From Sphingomonas sp. S1-29 (lineage in GTDB: Bacteria > Pseudomonadota > Alphaproteobacteria > Sphingomonadales > Sphingomonadaceae), in NCBI RefSeq assembly GCF_026167545.1, contig NZ_CP110678.1:3089501-3153500 (forward strand): a DNA stretch of 64,000 bases, written 5' to 3'. A program made the position numbers and the translations under genes. Below, piece by piece: positions 8,117 through 18,136 of the stretch. The notes below the pieces were generated by a model that ran no database searches, had not been told where the DNA came from, and saw only the letters and a list, made by a program, of their open reading frames with translations. How positions within the stretch are numbered: the stretch's first letter is position 1; each line of letters opens with the position of its first letter.

Positions 8117-8769
8117 TGGCGGCAAAGAGCTTGAAGGGCTTTGGCTGGTTTCTGTGCGGCGTGCTGGTAGCGCCGCCCTGCTATCTGGTATCGTCCTGGG
8201 TGGCGACCGAACGCGCGCGGGTCGAAAGCCTGCAGCGTGCGATCGTGTCGGCGCAGCGCGAAATTCGCGACCTCGAAACCGAATTCCAGACGCGCTCGAG
8301 CATCGCCCAGCTCGAACGCTGGAATGGCGACGTGCTCGCGCTCGCCGCACCGCGCCCCGAACAATATGTCGCGGGCGAGGAAGCGCTGGCGCAGCTGCAT
8401 GTCGCGACGCCGGGCGAAGCCACCGTCCAGCAGGCGGCGTTCATCGTCCCCGCCGGGCTGTATGACAACGATCTCCACCGCGCGAACCAGCAGCAGCTGG
8501 CAGCGGCCAGCCCGGCTGTGCCCGCTACATCGGCGCCGGACGCGCCCGCGGCCAAGCCTGCGACCGCCGCGCCCAAGCGCAGCGCCGCGCCGATCGCGCT
8601 CGCCTCGGTCGCGACCACCAGCCCCGAGCGTGCACTCGCCGCGCCCTCGCGCCGGCCGACCGAGCGCAAGGCGCAAGCGGTCGCGATGCTCGACGACACG
8701 CTGCTGAGCGACCGGACGCTCGGTGATCTGGCGCGCGGCGCCAAATCCGAGACGGTGAAACGACGTTGA
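8116..8769 (+). CDS. ftsL: FtsL-like division protein with a long Ala/Pro-rich tail
   Basis: This bitopic inner-membrane protein (217 residues) lies in the ftsL position between rsmH and ftsI. A short cytoplasmic N-terminus ([11 protein letters not shown]) precedes one helix (about residues 11-32). A predicted coiled coil then runs from ATERARVESLQRAIVSAQREIRDLETEFQTRSSIAQLERWN (36-77), the leucine-zipper-like part by which FtsL pairs with FtsB and recruits FtsWI. About 110 further residues form an Ala/Pro-rich low-complexity tail, making it nearly twice the length of enterobacterial FtsL. Sequence identity within FtsL is always low, so the name relies on position and architecture. The ATG overlaps the rsmH stop; a GGGAG motif lies upstream. 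Confidence 0.75.
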   Translation: MAAKSLKGFGWFLCGVLVAPPCYLVSSWVATERARVESLQRAIVSAQREIRDLETEFQTRSSIAQLERWNGDVLALAAPRPEQYVAGEEALAQLHVATPGEATVQQAAFIVPAGLYDNDLHRANQQQLAAASPAVPATSAPDAPAAKPATAAPKRSAAPIALASVATTSPERALAAPSRRPTERKAQAVAMLDDTLLSDRTLGDLARGAKSETVKRR

Positions 8770-10472
8770 TCGTCCTGACGGCGCCTCCGACCGCCGACCG
8801 GCGCAACGGCGCGGGCCGGCACGCGCTGGTCCAGACCGCGCAGGCGCGCCTGATGATCCTGCTGCTGCTGTTCGCGGCGGGAGTGTTGATCGTCGTCGGC
8901 CGGCTGGCGATGCTCGCCTGGTCGGCCGAGCCCGCGACGGGGCGCGACGTCGCCGCGATGCTCACCCCGGTGCGCGGTGATATCGTCGATCGCCACGGTG
9001 CGCCGCTCGCGCGGACGATCGATGCGTGGTCGATCGGCGTCCATCCTGACAAGGTGATCGGCGACAAGCGCCAGCTCGCCGAATCGCTGGCCGAACTGAT
9101 GCCCGATCGCGGTGCCGACGATTATTATCGCGCGCTGACCTCGGGCTCGACCTTCACCTATCTACAGCGCCGCGCGCTGCCCGAACTCGTCAATAGCGTG
9201 AACGCGCTGGGCGAGCCGGGCATCGCCTTCGCCCGCGAGCCCGAGCGGCTGTATCCGCAGACGACGCTGGCGGCGCACGCGCTCGGCCTGCTCGATTTCG
9301 ACGGCCATGGTGTGACCGGCATGGAGAAGCATCTCGATGCCAAGCTGACCAACCCCGCGCTGCGCGGCGCGCCGGTGCCCCTCTCGCTCGACCTGCGCGT
9401 ACAAGGGGCGCTCGAAAGCGAGCTTGGGCGTGCGATGGCGACCTTCGGCGCGGCGGGGGCGGCCGGGGTGATCCTCGACGTCGATACCGGCGAGGTGATG
9501 GCGATCGCGTCGCTTCCCAGCTTCAACCCCAACCGCATGGGCAAGGGCGACAGCGGCATCCTCAACAACGTGACGCAGAGCGTCTACGAGCTGGGTTCGA
9601 CCTTCAAGCCGCTGGTGATGGCCGAGGGGATCGAAACCGGCGTCGTGACGTCGATGTCGAAACGCTACGACGCCACCGCGCCGCTGCGGATCGGCCGCTT
9701 CCAGATCCGCGACGACCACGCGCAAAAGCGCTGGCTCAACGTTCCCGAGACGCTGGTGCATTCGTCGAACATCGCCACCGCGCGCGTCGCCGAGGAAATG
9801 GGCCAGGCCAAGATGGAGCATTTGTTCCGCAAGCTAGGCTTCGACACCGCGCCCGATATCGAGATCGAAAAGGCGCGGCCGATCTGGCCCGCCAATTGGG
9901 GACGCTCGACCACGCTAACAACGGCCTATGGCCATGGCATCGCGATCACCCCGCTCCACCTCGCCAGCGCCTATGCCGCGATGGTGAATGGCGGGACGTG
10001 GCGGCCGGCGACGATGCTCAAGGTGCCGCAGGGCAAGGCAGCAACGGGGCGCCGCGTGTTTTCGGAGACCACCAGCGCGCGGATGCGCCAGCTGATGCGG
10101 CTCGTGGTGCTCGAGGGCACCGGCCGCCGCGGCGAGGCGCCGGGCTACCGCGTCGGCGCCAAGACCGGCACCGCCGAGAAGCCGGGTGCGGGCGGATACA
10201 ATAAACGGGTGAACGTTTCGACCTTCGCGGCGGCTTTCCCGATGGACGCACCACGCTATGTGGTGATCGCTATGCTCGATTCGCCCAAAGGCACCGCCGA
10301 AACCTTCGGCTTCACCGGCGCCGCCTGGACCGCCGCCCCCGTCGTCAGCCGCGTCATCTCGCGCACCGGCCCCTTGCTGGGGGTGGTCCCCGACATGAAC
10401 CGCGACATCAACGTGTCCGAGCTGATGCCGCTGCTGTGGCGCGCCGCGGGCGACAAGAAGGTCGACCAATGA
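8766..10472 (+). CDS. ftsI: Division-specific peptidoglycan transpeptidase (PBP3)
   Basis: This class B penicillin-binding protein of 568 residues cross-links septal peptidoglycan in the periplasm, partnered with FtsW. One N-terminal transmembrane helix (about residues 29-50) is followed by the pedestal domain (VRGDIVDRHGAPLA at 69-82). The transpeptidase domain has active-site SxxK S278-K281 (STFK), SxN S333-N335 (SSN) and KTG K466-G468 (KTGT). The TTG at 8766 overlaps the ftsL stop (TTGA) and is the likely start. Its stop overlaps the murE ATG. All catalytic motifs are intact. Confidence 0.95.
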   Translation: MIVLTAPPTADRRNGAGRHALVQTAQARLMILLLLFAAGVLIVVGRLAMLAWSAEPATGRDVAAMLTPVRGDIVDRHGAPLARTIDAWSIGVHPDKVIGDKRQLAESLAELMPDRGADDYYRALTSGSTFTYLQRRALPELVNSVNALGEPGIAFAREPERLYPQTTLAAHALGLLDFDGHGVTGMEKHLDAKLTNPALRGAPVPLSLDLRVQGALESELGRAMATFGAAGAAGVILDVDTGEVMAIASLPSFNPNRMGKGDSGILNNVTQSVYELGSTFKPLVMAEGIETGVVTSMSKRYDATAPLRIGRFQIRDDHAQKRWLNVPETLVHSSNIATARVAEEMGQAKMEHLFRKLGFDTAPDIEIEKARPIWPANWGRSTTLTTAYGHGIAITPLHLASAYAAMVNGGTWRPATMLKVPQGKAATGRRVFSETTSARMRQLMRLVVLEGTGRRGEAPGYRVGAKTGTAEKPGAGGYNKRVNVSTFAAAFPMDAPRYVVIAMLDSPKGTAETFGFTGAAWTAAPVVSRVISRTGPLLGVVPDMNRDINVSELMPLLWRAAGDKKVDQ

Positions 10473-11884
10473 AACTCGGCACGCTGACCGGCGGCACCGA
10501 GGAGCAGAACGTCACCGGCTTTGCGATCGACCATCGCAAGGTGGCGCCGGGCACCGTTTTCGGCGCGTTCGAAGGCGCGCGGGTGAATGGCGAGGATTTC
10601 ATCCCCCAGGCGATCGCCAGCGGCGCGATCGCGGTGGTCGCGCGGCGCGAAGCGGTGGTCGAAGGCGCGGTCCATATCGCGCACGAAAGCCCGCGCGCGT
10701 GCTTCGCCGAAATGGCCGCGCGCTTCTTCGCGCCGTTCCCGCCGGTAACGGCTGCGGTCACCGGCACCAACGGCAAGACCTCGACCGTCGAGCTCACCCG
10801 CCAATTATGGCGGATGGCGGGGCACCATGCCGCCTCGATCGGCACGCTGGGCGTCACCACCGCCGACGAGCGCGTGACCACCGGGCTCACGACACCCGAC
10901 GTCGTCACCTTCCTGTCGAACGTTGCCGGGCTGGCGCGCGAGGGGGTGACGCATCTGGCGTTCGAGGCATCGAGCCACGGCCTTTCGCAATATCGCACCG
11001 AGGGGCTGCCCGTCCGCGCCGCCGCCTTCACCAATCTCAGTCGCGACCATCTCGATTACCACAAGGACATGGCGGAATATTTCACCGCCAAGCTGCGGCT
11101 GTTCGCCGAAGTCCTCGCCGATGACGGCACCGCGGTGGTGTGGGTCGACGATCCGCACGCCGATCGCGTGCTCGATCTGGCGCGGCATCGCGGCAACCGG
11201 CTGATCACCGTCGGCGAGCATGGCGATACGCTGCGGCTGGTCGGGCGCGATCCGACCTTGCTGGGGCAGGGGCTGACGATCGAGGCCGATGGCGCGATCC
11301 ACAAGGTCAATCTGCCGCTGATCGGCGCGTATCAGGCGGCGAACGCCCTGGTCGCCGCCGGGCTGGTCATCGCGACCGGCGGTGCGGTTGCGCCGACGCT
11401 GCAGGCATTGGCGCGGTTGCAGCCGGTGCGCGGCCGGCTCGAACGCGCGGCGATCGCGCGCAGCGGTGCGCCGGTCTATGTCGATTACGCACACACCCCC
11501 GACGCGCTCGAAGCCGCAATCGCGGCGCTCAAGCCGCATGCCGCGGGCAAGCTGATCGTCGTGTTCGGCGCGGGCGGCGACCGCGATCCGGGCAAGCGCG
11601 AGCTGATGGGGCAGGTGGCGGCGGCACGCGCCGATGTCGCGATCGTCACCGACGACAATCCGCGCACCGAAGACGCTGCGAGCATCCGCCGCGAAGTGCT
11701 GAAAGGCGCCCCTGGCGCGACCGAAATCGGCGACCGCCGCGCGGCGATCGCCGCCGCGATCGCGCAGGCGGGCGAGGCCGACATCGTGCTGATCGCGGGC
11801 AAGGGGCATGAACAGGGGCAGATCGTCGGCGATATGGTGCTGCCGTTCGACGATGTGACCGTTGCGCGCGAGTGCGCGGCGTGA
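10469..11884 (+). CDS. murE: UDP-MurNAc-L-Ala-D-Glu:meso-diaminopimelate ligase
   Basis: This cytoplasmic Mur ligase (471 residues) adds the third amino acid to the peptidoglycan stem peptide using ATP. The P-loop GTNGKTS spans residues 99-105. The DNPR motif at 396-399 is the meso-diaminopimelate recognition signature, so lysine specificity is unlikely. HYAHTPDALE-type and GAGGDRDPGKR segments of the C-terminal domain are present. The ATG overlaps the ftsI stop (ATGA). It is followed by a 124-base gap holding a palindromic repeat, the first break in the chain of overlapping dcw genes. Confidence 0.95.
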   Translation: MKLGTLTGGTEEQNVTGFAIDHRKVAPGTVFGAFEGARVNGEDFIPQAIASGAIAVVARREAVVEGAVHIAHESPRACFAEMAARFFAPFPPVTAAVTGTNGKTSTVELTRQLWRMAGHHAASIGTLGVTTADERVTTGLTTPDVVTFLSNVAGLAREGVTHLAFEASSHGLSQYRTEGLPVRAAAFTNLSRDHLDYHKDMAEYFTAKLRLFAEVLADDGTAVVWVDDPHADRVLDLARHRGNRLITVGEHGDTLRLVGRDPTLLGQGLTIEADGAIHKVNLPLIGAYQAANALVAAGLVIATGGAVAPTLQALARLQPVRGRLERAAIARSGAPVYVDYAHTPDALEAAIAALKPHAAGKLIVVFGAGGDRDPGKRELMGQVAAARADVAIVTDDNPRTEDAASIRREVLKGAPGATEIGDRRAAIAAAIAQAGEADIVLIAGKGHEQGQIVGDMVLPFDDVTVARECAA

Positions 11885-11896
11885 GGGGCGCACACA

Positions 11897-11973
11897 CCGT
11901 TCGTTTCGAGCGAAGTCGAGAAACCGAAGCGAGCGCACCCTGGGCGTTTCTCGACTTCGCTAGAAACGAACGG
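11897..11973. repeat. Palindromic repeat (REPIN-like, family A) in the murE-murF gap
   Basis: Inverted 28-bp arms (11897-11924 and 11946-11973) with one mismatch flank a 21-base centre. Arms begin CCGTTCGTTTCGAGCG. It fills most of the 124-base murE-murF spacer, and the murF start lies 36 bases beyond it. Confidence 0.88.
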
Positions 11974-12008
11974 GGATGGTTCGCTCGAAACGAGCGGGGG
12001 AGGGGGGC

Positions 12009-13400
12009 ATGACCCAGCGTCCTCTCTACACCGCCGCCGAAATCGCCGCCGCCACCGGTGGTACCGCCTCGACCGATTTCACCGTCACCGGCGTCACCTT
12101 CGATTCGCGTGAGGTCGGCCCCGGCGACCTCTTCATCGCGCTCACCGGCGAATCGACCGACGGCCACCGCTTCCTTGCCCAGGCCTTCGCCCAAGGCGCT
12201 GCCGGCGCGATCGTTTCGCAGCCGTGCGACCACCCGCATGTCCGCGTCGCCAACACGATGGCGGCGCTCGAAGCGCTCGGCCGCGCTGCCCGCGCGCGCA
12301 CCGCGGCGACAATCATCGGCGTTACCGGATCGGTCGGCAAGACCGGGACCAAGGAGGCGCTCGCCGCCGCGCTCGACCGTGCCGATCCGGGCGCCACGCA
12401 CAAATCGGTCAAGAGCTACAACAACCATACCGGGGTCCCGCTCAGCCTGGCGCGGATGCCCGCCGACAGCCGCTTCGCGGTGCTCGAAATGGGGATGAAC
12501 CACGCCGGCGAACTCACCGCGCTGACCGGGCTGGTGCGCCCGCACGTCGCGATCGTCACCGCGGTTGCGCCCGCGCACACCGCGTTCTTCTCGGGGGTCG
12601 AGGCGATCGCCGATGCCAAGGGCGAGATCTTCGCGGGGCTCGAACCCGGCGGCACCGCGATCATCCCCTTCGACAGTCCGCATCGCGACCGGCTGATCGC
12701 CGCCGCGCAGCCCTATGCCTCGCACATCGTGACCTTCGGCAGCGGCGAGGGCGCCGATGTCCGCGCGATCGAGGCGCTGCCGGGGCCTGCGGGCACCTTC
12801 ATCGCCGCCAAGGTGGGGGAGCGCGAACTCAGCTTCACGATCGGCCAGCCGGGGATGCATTGGGTATCGAACGCGCTGGCGATCGTCGCCGCGGTCGATG
12901 CCGCGGGCGGCGACCTCGGCCTGGCCGGGCTGGCACTCGCCGACTTGGCGGGGCTGCCCGGGCGCGGCGCGCGCAGTCAGATCGCGCTGCCCGGTGGCAC
13001 CGCGACGCTGTTCGACGAAAGCTACAACGCCAACCCCGCATCGATGCGCGCGACGCTCGCGGTGCTCGCCGCCTCGCCCGGCCGGCGGATCGCGGTGCTC
13101 GGCGAAATGCGCGAGCTCGGCGATAATTCCCCAAGCTATCACAGTGGCTTGGCCGAGCCGGTCGAGGCGGCAGGCGTCGCGCAGGCGATCCTGGTCGGCG
13201 AACAGATGCTCCCGCTGGCGCAAGCGCTTGCCGGACGTGTCGACTTCGTCCATGTCGCCGACGCCGCAGCCGCGCGCGCCGCGTTGGAAGCAGTGCTGGC
13301 GCCCGGCGATTCGGTCCTTATCAAGGGTTCGAACGCACTCGGGCTGTCGGCGGTCGTCCGCGCGCTGACCGAACGACGCAGCCAGGAAATCGCCCGCTAA
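12009..13400 (+). CDS. murF: UDP-MurNAc-tripeptide:D-Ala-D-Ala ligase
   Basis: This is the last cytoplasmic stem-peptide ligase (463 residues), joining D-Ala-D-Ala to the tripeptide. The ATP loop [13 protein letters not shown] covers residues 104-116, followed by the family signature [14 protein letters not shown] and the [16 protein letters not shown] stretch. The C-terminal domain holds [13 protein letters not shown]. The start at 12009 ([18 protein letters not shown]) is downstream of a palindromic repeat; an in-frame upstream extension is repeat sequence. A G-rich run (GAGGGGGGC) serves as ribosome binding site. The stop overlaps the mraY ATG by one base (TAATG). Confidence 0.95.
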   Translation: MTQRPLYTAAEIAAATGGTASTDFTVTGVTFDSREVGPGDLFIALTGESTDGHRFLAQAFAQGAAGAIVSQPCDHPHVRVANTMAALEALGRAARARTAATIIGVTGSVGKTGTKEALAAALDRADPGATHKSVKSYNNHTGVPLSLARMPADSRFAVLEMGMNHAGELTALTGLVRPHVAIVTAVAPAHTAFFSGVEAIADAKGEIFAGLEPGGTAIIPFDSPHRDRLIAAAQPYASHIVTFGSGEGADVRAIEALPGPAGTFIAAKVGERELSFTIGQPGMHWVSNALAIVAAVDAAGGDLGLAGLALADLAGLPGRGARSQIALPGGTATLFDESYNANPASMRATLAVLAASPGRRIAVLGEMRELGDNSPSYHSGLAEPVEAAGVAQAILVGEQMLPLAQALAGRVDFVHVADAAAARAALEAVLAPGDSVLIKGSNALGLSAVVRALTERRSQEIAR

Positions 13401-14470
13401 TGCTCTATCTGCTCGCCCAGTATCTCGACTTTCCCGGCGGCCTCAACCTCGTGCGCTATCTCTCGTTCCGCACCGGCGGCGCGGTGGCGACCGCGCTCGT
13501 CATCGGGCTGCTGATCGGGCCGAAGTTCATCGGCTGGCTCCGGCTTCGCCAGGGCAAGGGCCAACCGATCCGCGCCGACGGACCGCAGACGCACCTCGCC
13601 AAGCGCGGTACCCCGACGATGGGGGGGCTGATGATCCTGACCGCGCTGACGATCAGCGTGCTGATCTGGATGGACCTGACCAACCCCTTCGTCTGGGCGT
13701 GCCTGTTCGTGACGCTGGGGTTCGGTTGCATCGGTTTCCTCGACGATTACGACAAGGTCAGCAAGGCGAGCACCGCGGGGGTATCGGGGCGCACCCGGCT
13801 GGCGCTCGAGTTTCTGATCGCGGGCATCGCCAGCTGGATCATCATCCAGCAGAACGGCACGATGCTGTACCTGCCGTTCCTGTCGAACGTCGCGATCGAC
13901 CTTGGCTGGTTTTACGTCCCCTTCGCCGCCTTCACGATCGTCGCGTTCGGCAATGCGGTGAACCTCACCGACGGGCTCGACGGCTTGGCGACGATGCCGG
14001 TGATCATCGCGAGCGTCGCGTTCATGGTCATCGTCTACCTGGCGGGCAACGCGATCTATTCGGCGTATCTGGGCATTCCGCATGTGCCGCGCGCGGGCGA
14101 TCTGGCGATCTTCTGCGGCGCGATCGCAGGCGCCGGCCTTGCCTTCCTATGGTTCAACGCGCCGCCCGCCGCGGTCTTCATGGGCGACACCGGCAGCCTG
14201 GCGCTGGGCGGCGCGCTCGGCGCGATCGCGGTGACCGCGCATCACGAGATCGTGCTGGGGATCATCGGCGGCTTGTTCGTGATGGAGGCGATGAGCGTCA
14301 TCATCCAGGTGTTCTTCTACAAGCGCACCGGCCGCCGCGTGTTCAAGATGGCGCCGATCCACCATCATTTCGAACAGCTCGGCTGGAGCGAGCCGACGGT
14401 GGTGATCCGCTTCTGGATCATCTCGCTGGTGCTGGCGCTGGCCGGCCTGTCGACGTTGAAAATCCGGTGA
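13400..14470 (+). CDS. mraY: Phospho-MurNAc-pentapeptide transferase
   Basis: This ten-helix membrane enzyme (356 residues) transfers phospho-MurNAc-pentapeptide to undecaprenyl phosphate to make lipid I. The Mg-binding and catalytic motifs LDDYDK (residues 114-119), NLTDGLDG (188-195) and APIHHHFE (near 320) are intact, as is the [12 protein letters not shown] start of the family signature (65-76). Length is typical. It is translationally coupled to murF upstream and murD downstream. Confidence 0.96.
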   Translation: MLYLLAQYLDFPGGLNLVRYLSFRTGGAVATALVIGLLIGPKFIGWLRLRQGKGQPIRADGPQTHLAKRGTPTMGGLMILTALTISVLIWMDLTNPFVWACLFVTLGFGCIGFLDDYDKVSKASTAGVSGRTRLALEFLIAGIASWIIIQQNGTMLYLPFLSNVAIDLGWFYVPFAAFTIVAFGNAVNLTDGLDGLATMPVIIASVAFMVIVYLAGNAIYSAYLGIPHVPRAGDLAIFCGAIAGAGLAFLWFNAPPAAVFMGDTGSLALGGALGAIAVTAHHEIVLGIIGGLFVMEAMSVIIQVFFYKRTGRRVFKMAPIHHHFEQLGWSEPTVVIRFWIISLVLALAGLSTLKIR

Positions 14471-15777
14471 TCGCCGCGCGCGCCTGGGCGGGCAAGCGCT
14501 TCGCGGTTCTCGGCCTGGCGCGTTCAGGCGCAGCGACGGTGGCGGCGCTGTTAGCTAGCGGCGCGGAAGTGCTCGCGCACGACGACGATCCTGCAAGGGT
14601 GCAGGCAATCAGAAATCCAAGATTCGAGGGGCACCAGCTCGTCATTGACGATTTCACTGACTGGCAGGAGTTCGAGGTCGACGGCCTGGTTCTTTCGCCC
14701 GGCGTCCCGCTGAACCGATTGCCGCTTGCAAAGCACGCCGCCACCGCGCGCGTGCCGATCATCGGCGACATCGAACTATTCGCGCAGGCGCGCCCCGAGC
14801 TGCCGCCGCACCGCGTCGTTGGCATCACCGGCACCAACGGAAAATCGACCACCACCGCGCTGATCCACCACATCCTGGCCACCGCCGGCGTGCCGACGAC
14901 GATGGGCGGCAATATCGGCCTGCCGATCCTGGCGCAGGACGCGCTGCCGCAGGGCGGGGTCTATGTGCTCGAGCTGTCGAGCTACCAGATCGATCTGACC
15001 CAGACGCTCGATTGCGACGTGGCAGTGTTGCTCAACATAACCCCCGACCATCTCGACCGCTATACCGGGTTCGAGGGCTATGCCGCGTCGAAGGCGCGGT
15101 TGTTTGCGATGCAGACACCGGGCCATGCCGCGATCATCGGCATCGGCGACGAAGCATCGTCCGACATTGCTCGCCAACTCGCGCGAGGCGGGCGGGCCGA
15201 AGACGTCACCAAGATCGCGCCGGGGGTCTGCATGGACCAGTCGCGCTGGCCTGCGCTGCAAGGCCCGCACAACGCGCAGAACGCGCTGGCGGCGATCGCC
15301 GCGTGCGAGGCGCTGGGGGTGTCGCAGGGAGCGATCGACGCGGGGCTCGCCAGTTTCGGCGGGTTGCCGCACCGGATGCAGATCGTGGGGACCCGCAGCG
15401 GCGTTCGCTTCGTCAATGATTCGAAGGCGACCAACCCCACCTCGACCGCGCCGGCCCTGCAGGCGTTCGACCGAATCCACTGGATCTGCGGCGGCCAGGC
15501 CAAGACCGACGATCTCGACGCGTGTCGTCCGGGGTTCGCCAATGTGAAGCGCGCCTACACGATCGGCGACGCCGCGGCGCTGTTCGAACGGCTGCTCGCT
15601 CCCGACATGGCGGTCGAGCAAGCCGGCACGCTAGACGCTGCGGTCGCCGCAGCATGGGCCAATGCGGTGACGGGCGACACGATCCTGCTGTCGCCCGCCT
15701 GCGCATCGTTCGACCAATTCCGCGACTTCACCGCGCGCGGCGATGCCTTTGTCGACCTGGTAGGAGCGTTCGAATGA
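14467..15777 (+). CDS. murD: UDP-MurNAc-L-Ala:D-glutamate ligase
   Basis: This 436-residue Mur ligase adds D-Glu to UDP-MurNAc-L-Ala. The N-terminal Rossmann part reads [14 protein letters not shown] (residues 12-25), the ATP loop is GTNGKSTTT (122-130), and [10 protein letters not shown] and NDSKATNP mark the central and C-terminal domains. The GTG at 14467 overlaps the mraY stop (GTGA). The much longer in-frame frame upstream is a shadow of mraY. Its stop overlaps the ftsW ATG. Confidence 0.95.
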   Translation: MIAARAWAGKRFAVLGLARSGAATVAALLASGAEVLAHDDDPARVQAIRNPRFEGHQLVIDDFTDWQEFEVDGLVLSPGVPLNRLPLAKHAATARVPIIGDIELFAQARPELPPHRVVGITGTNGKSTTTALIHHILATAGVPTTMGGNIGLPILAQDALPQGGVYVLELSSYQIDLTQTLDCDVAVLLNITPDHLDRYTGFEGYAASKARLFAMQTPGHAAIIGIGDEASSDIARQLARGGRAEDVTKIAPGVCMDQSRWPALQGPHNAQNALAAIAACEALGVSQGAIDAGLASFGGLPHRMQIVGTRSGVRFVNDSKATNPTSTAPALQAFDRIHWICGGQAKTDDLDACRPGFANVKRAYTIGDAAALFERLLAPDMAVEQAGTLDAAVAAAWANAVTGDTILLSPACASFDQFRDFTARGDAFVDLVGAFE

Positions 15778-17000
15778 CCGACGTGCTGCGCGACAATGCA
15801 TCGCGGGGGCTTCGTGGCCGGGTCGAGGAACGGCTGGGGCGCGGCAATCGCACCCCGCTGGGGCTGTGGTTCTGGGAGATCGACCGCGTATTGCTGCTGC
15901 TGGCGTTCCTGCTGATCGCGATCGGGCTGGTCGCGGTCGCGGCGGCGTCGCCCGCTTCGGCGATCCGCTATTCGGACGGCGAGAAGACCTTCCCCGCGAT
16001 GTATTATTTCTGGCGCCAGGCGATGTGGGTGACGGTGTCGATCCCGTTCATGCTCGGCACCTCGATGCTGTCGACCACCGCTGCCCGGCGGATCGCTTTG
16101 GTCGGGACGTTGGTGCTCATCGTCGCGCTGATGGCCTTGCCCTTTGTCGGCGCCGAGGTGAACGGTGCGCGGCGCTGGATCGGGCTCGGCTTTACCCAAT
16201 TCCAGCCCTCCGAATTCCTCAAGCCGCTGTTCATCGTCACCACCGCGTGGCTGTTGTCGCTGCGCGCCAAGGACCCCGAATTGCCGCTGGTGATCATCAC
16301 CGGCGGGCTCACCGCTTTGGTCGGCGGGCTGCTGATGCTCCAGCCCGATTTCGGGCAGACGGTGGTGTTCGGCGCGGTGTGGATGGTGATGCTGATGATC
16401 GCGGGCACCAGCCCCAAGGCGATCGGCGCGCTGATCGGCAGCGCGGTGGCGGGGATCGTCGCCGCCTATTTCTTCTACGGCACCGCGCGCACGCGGATCG
16501 ACGCCTTCCTGTTTCCCGATCCCGACAAGGCGATGACCGATCATTACCAGACCGACATGGCGCATGCGACGATCACCGGCGGCGGCATCACCGGCACCGG
16601 TCCCGGCGGCGGCATCGTCAAGTTCAAGCTGCCCGAGGCGCATACCGATTACATCTTCTCGGTCGTCGGCGAGGAATTCGGGCTGATGGCCTGCGCCGCG
16701 ATCGCGCTGGTGTTTCTGGCGATCGTCGTCCGCGTGTTCGTGAAACTGCTCGACGAAGAGGATGCGTTCCGCCTGCTCGCCGCTTCGGGGCTGGCGGTGC
16801 AGCTCGGCATCCAGGCGCTGATCAACATGGCAGTCAACACCGGGATCGCGCCGTCGAAGGGCATGACGCTGCCGTTCATCAGCTATGGCGGGTCGTCGAT
16901 GATCGCCTTGTCGATCGGTTTCGGCCTATTGCTCGCCTTCACGCGGCGAAACCCGTATCTGAAGCGATCGCCGTACAGCGTCGCACGGAGCAAACAGTGA
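15774..17000 (+). CDS. ftsW: Septal peptidoglycan glycosyltransferase (SEDS family)
   Basis: This polytopic SEDS protein (408 residues, about ten helices) polymerises lipid II at the septum together with FtsI. Characteristic stretches include GARRWI.LG..QPSEFLKP (about residues 129-152), MLQPDFGQTV, and the C-terminal PFISYGGSSMIALSIGFGLLLAF. A hydrophilic N-terminus of about 35 residues precedes helix 1. Start and stop overlap murD and murG by four bases. FtsW is preferred over RodA because of its place in the dcw cluster. Confidence 0.95.
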   Translation: MTDVLRDNASRGLRGRVEERLGRGNRTPLGLWFWEIDRVLLLLAFLLIAIGLVAVAAASPASAIRYSDGEKTFPAMYYFWRQAMWVTVSIPFMLGTSMLSTTAARRIALVGTLVLIVALMALPFVGAEVNGARRWIGLGFTQFQPSEFLKPLFIVTTAWLLSLRAKDPELPLVIITGGLTALVGGLLMLQPDFGQTVVFGAVWMVMLMIAGTSPKAIGALIGSAVAGIVAAYFFYGTARTRIDAFLFPDPDKAMTDHYQTDMAHATITGGGITGTGPGGGIVKFKLPEAHTDYIFSVVGEEFGLMACAAIALVFLAIVVRVFVKLLDEEDAFRLLAASGLAVQLGIQALINMAVNTGIAPSKGMTLPFISYGGSSMIALSIGFGLLLAFTRRNPYLKRSPYSVARSKQ

Positions 17001-18136
17001 ATCCTCGTCATTACGTCCTCGCCGCCGGTGGTACCGGGGGGCATATGGTCCCCGCCGCCGCGCTCGCCGCCGAACTCGTCGCGCGCGGGCATCATGTCGC
17101 GCTGGTGAGCGATGAGCGCGGGGTGCGCTTCCCCGGGCTGTTCGACGATGTGCAGACGCATGTGCTGCCCGCCGGGCGCTTTACCGGCGGGCCGATCGGC
17201 TGGGCCAGGGCAGCGCGCAAGATGATCGCGGGGCGTTCGATGGCGATCGAACTGTATCGCGGCTTCAAGCCCGCCGCCGTCATCGGCTTTGGCGGCTATC
17301 CCGCATTCCCCGCGCTGGCGGCGGCGTTCCATGCCAAGCTGCCGACGATCATCCATGAACAAAATGCGGTGCTGGGCCGGGTCAACCGGCTGGTGGCAGG
17401 CAAGGTCAGCGCCATCGCGACCAGCTATGCCAATGTCGAACGGCTCAAGCCCGATCATGTCGCAAAGGTGCGGCTGATCGGCAATCCGGTGCGCCAGTCG
17501 GTGCTAGACCTGCGCGAGCGGCCCTATCCCGAACTCGACGAGGACGGCATCTTCCGCGTGCTCGTCACCGGCGGCAGCCAGGGCGCGTCGATCCTGAGCG
17601 AAGTCGTCCCCGACGGCCTGGCGCTGCTGCCCGTCCATTTCCGCCGCCGCTTGCAGGTGACGCACCAGGCGCGGATCGAGGACATCGACGAGGTCCGCGC
17701 CAAATATGCCGCGCACCAAATCCCCGCCGAGATCGCGACCTATCTGCCCGACCTGCCCGAGCGGCTGGCCTGGGCGCATGTCGTGATCGCCCGTGCGGGT
17801 GCCTCGACGATTTCGGAGCTTACCGCCGCCGGTCGCCCCGCGATCCTGGTGCCGCTGCCCGGTGCCACCGACGATCACCAGACCGCCAATGCGCGTGAGA
17901 TCACGCAAGCCGGTGGCGCACGGACGATCCCGCAGCATCAGTTCACCGCGACCGAACTTGCCAAGCAGATGCAGAAGCTGGGGCTCGACACGCTGGCGCT
18001 CGCCAATGCCGCACGCTGTGCGCGCAGCGTCGGGCGGCCCGATGCCGCGCGCGACCTGGCCGATCTGGTCGAGCGGATCGACCAGCCGTCGCTATTCAGC
18101 CCCGACGCCCCCGCGCGCTTGCAGGTGATCGCATGA
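16997..18136 (+). CDS. murG: UDP-GlcNAc:lipid I GlcNAc transferase
   Basis: This peripheral GT-B glycosyltransferase (379 residues) converts lipid I to lipid II at the inner face of the membrane. The N-terminal G-loop GGTGGH (residues 11-16), the GGYPAFPA block, [12 protein letters not shown] and the second G-loop TGGSQGA are all present, and [10 protein letters not shown] near the C-terminus binds the nucleotide sugar. The GTG start overlaps the ftsW stop. The C-terminus is about 20 residues longer than in E. coli. Confidence 0.96.
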   Translation: MNPRHYVLAAGGTGGHMVPAAALAAELVARGHHVALVSDERGVRFPGLFDDVQTHVLPAGRFTGGPIGWARAARKMIAGRSMAIELYRGFKPAAVIGFGGYPAFPALAAAFHAKLPTIIHEQNAVLGRVNRLVAGKVSAIATSYANVERLKPDHVAKVRLIGNPVRQSVLDLRERPYPELDEDGIFRVLVTGGSQGASILSEVVPDGLALLPVHFRRRLQVTHQARIEDIDEVRAKYAAHQIPAEIATYLPDLPERLAWAHVVIARAGASTISELTAAGRPAILVPLPGATDDHQTANAREITQAGGARTIPQHQFTATELAKQMQKLGLDTLALANAARCARSVGRPDAARDLADLVERIDQPSLFSPDAPARLQVIA

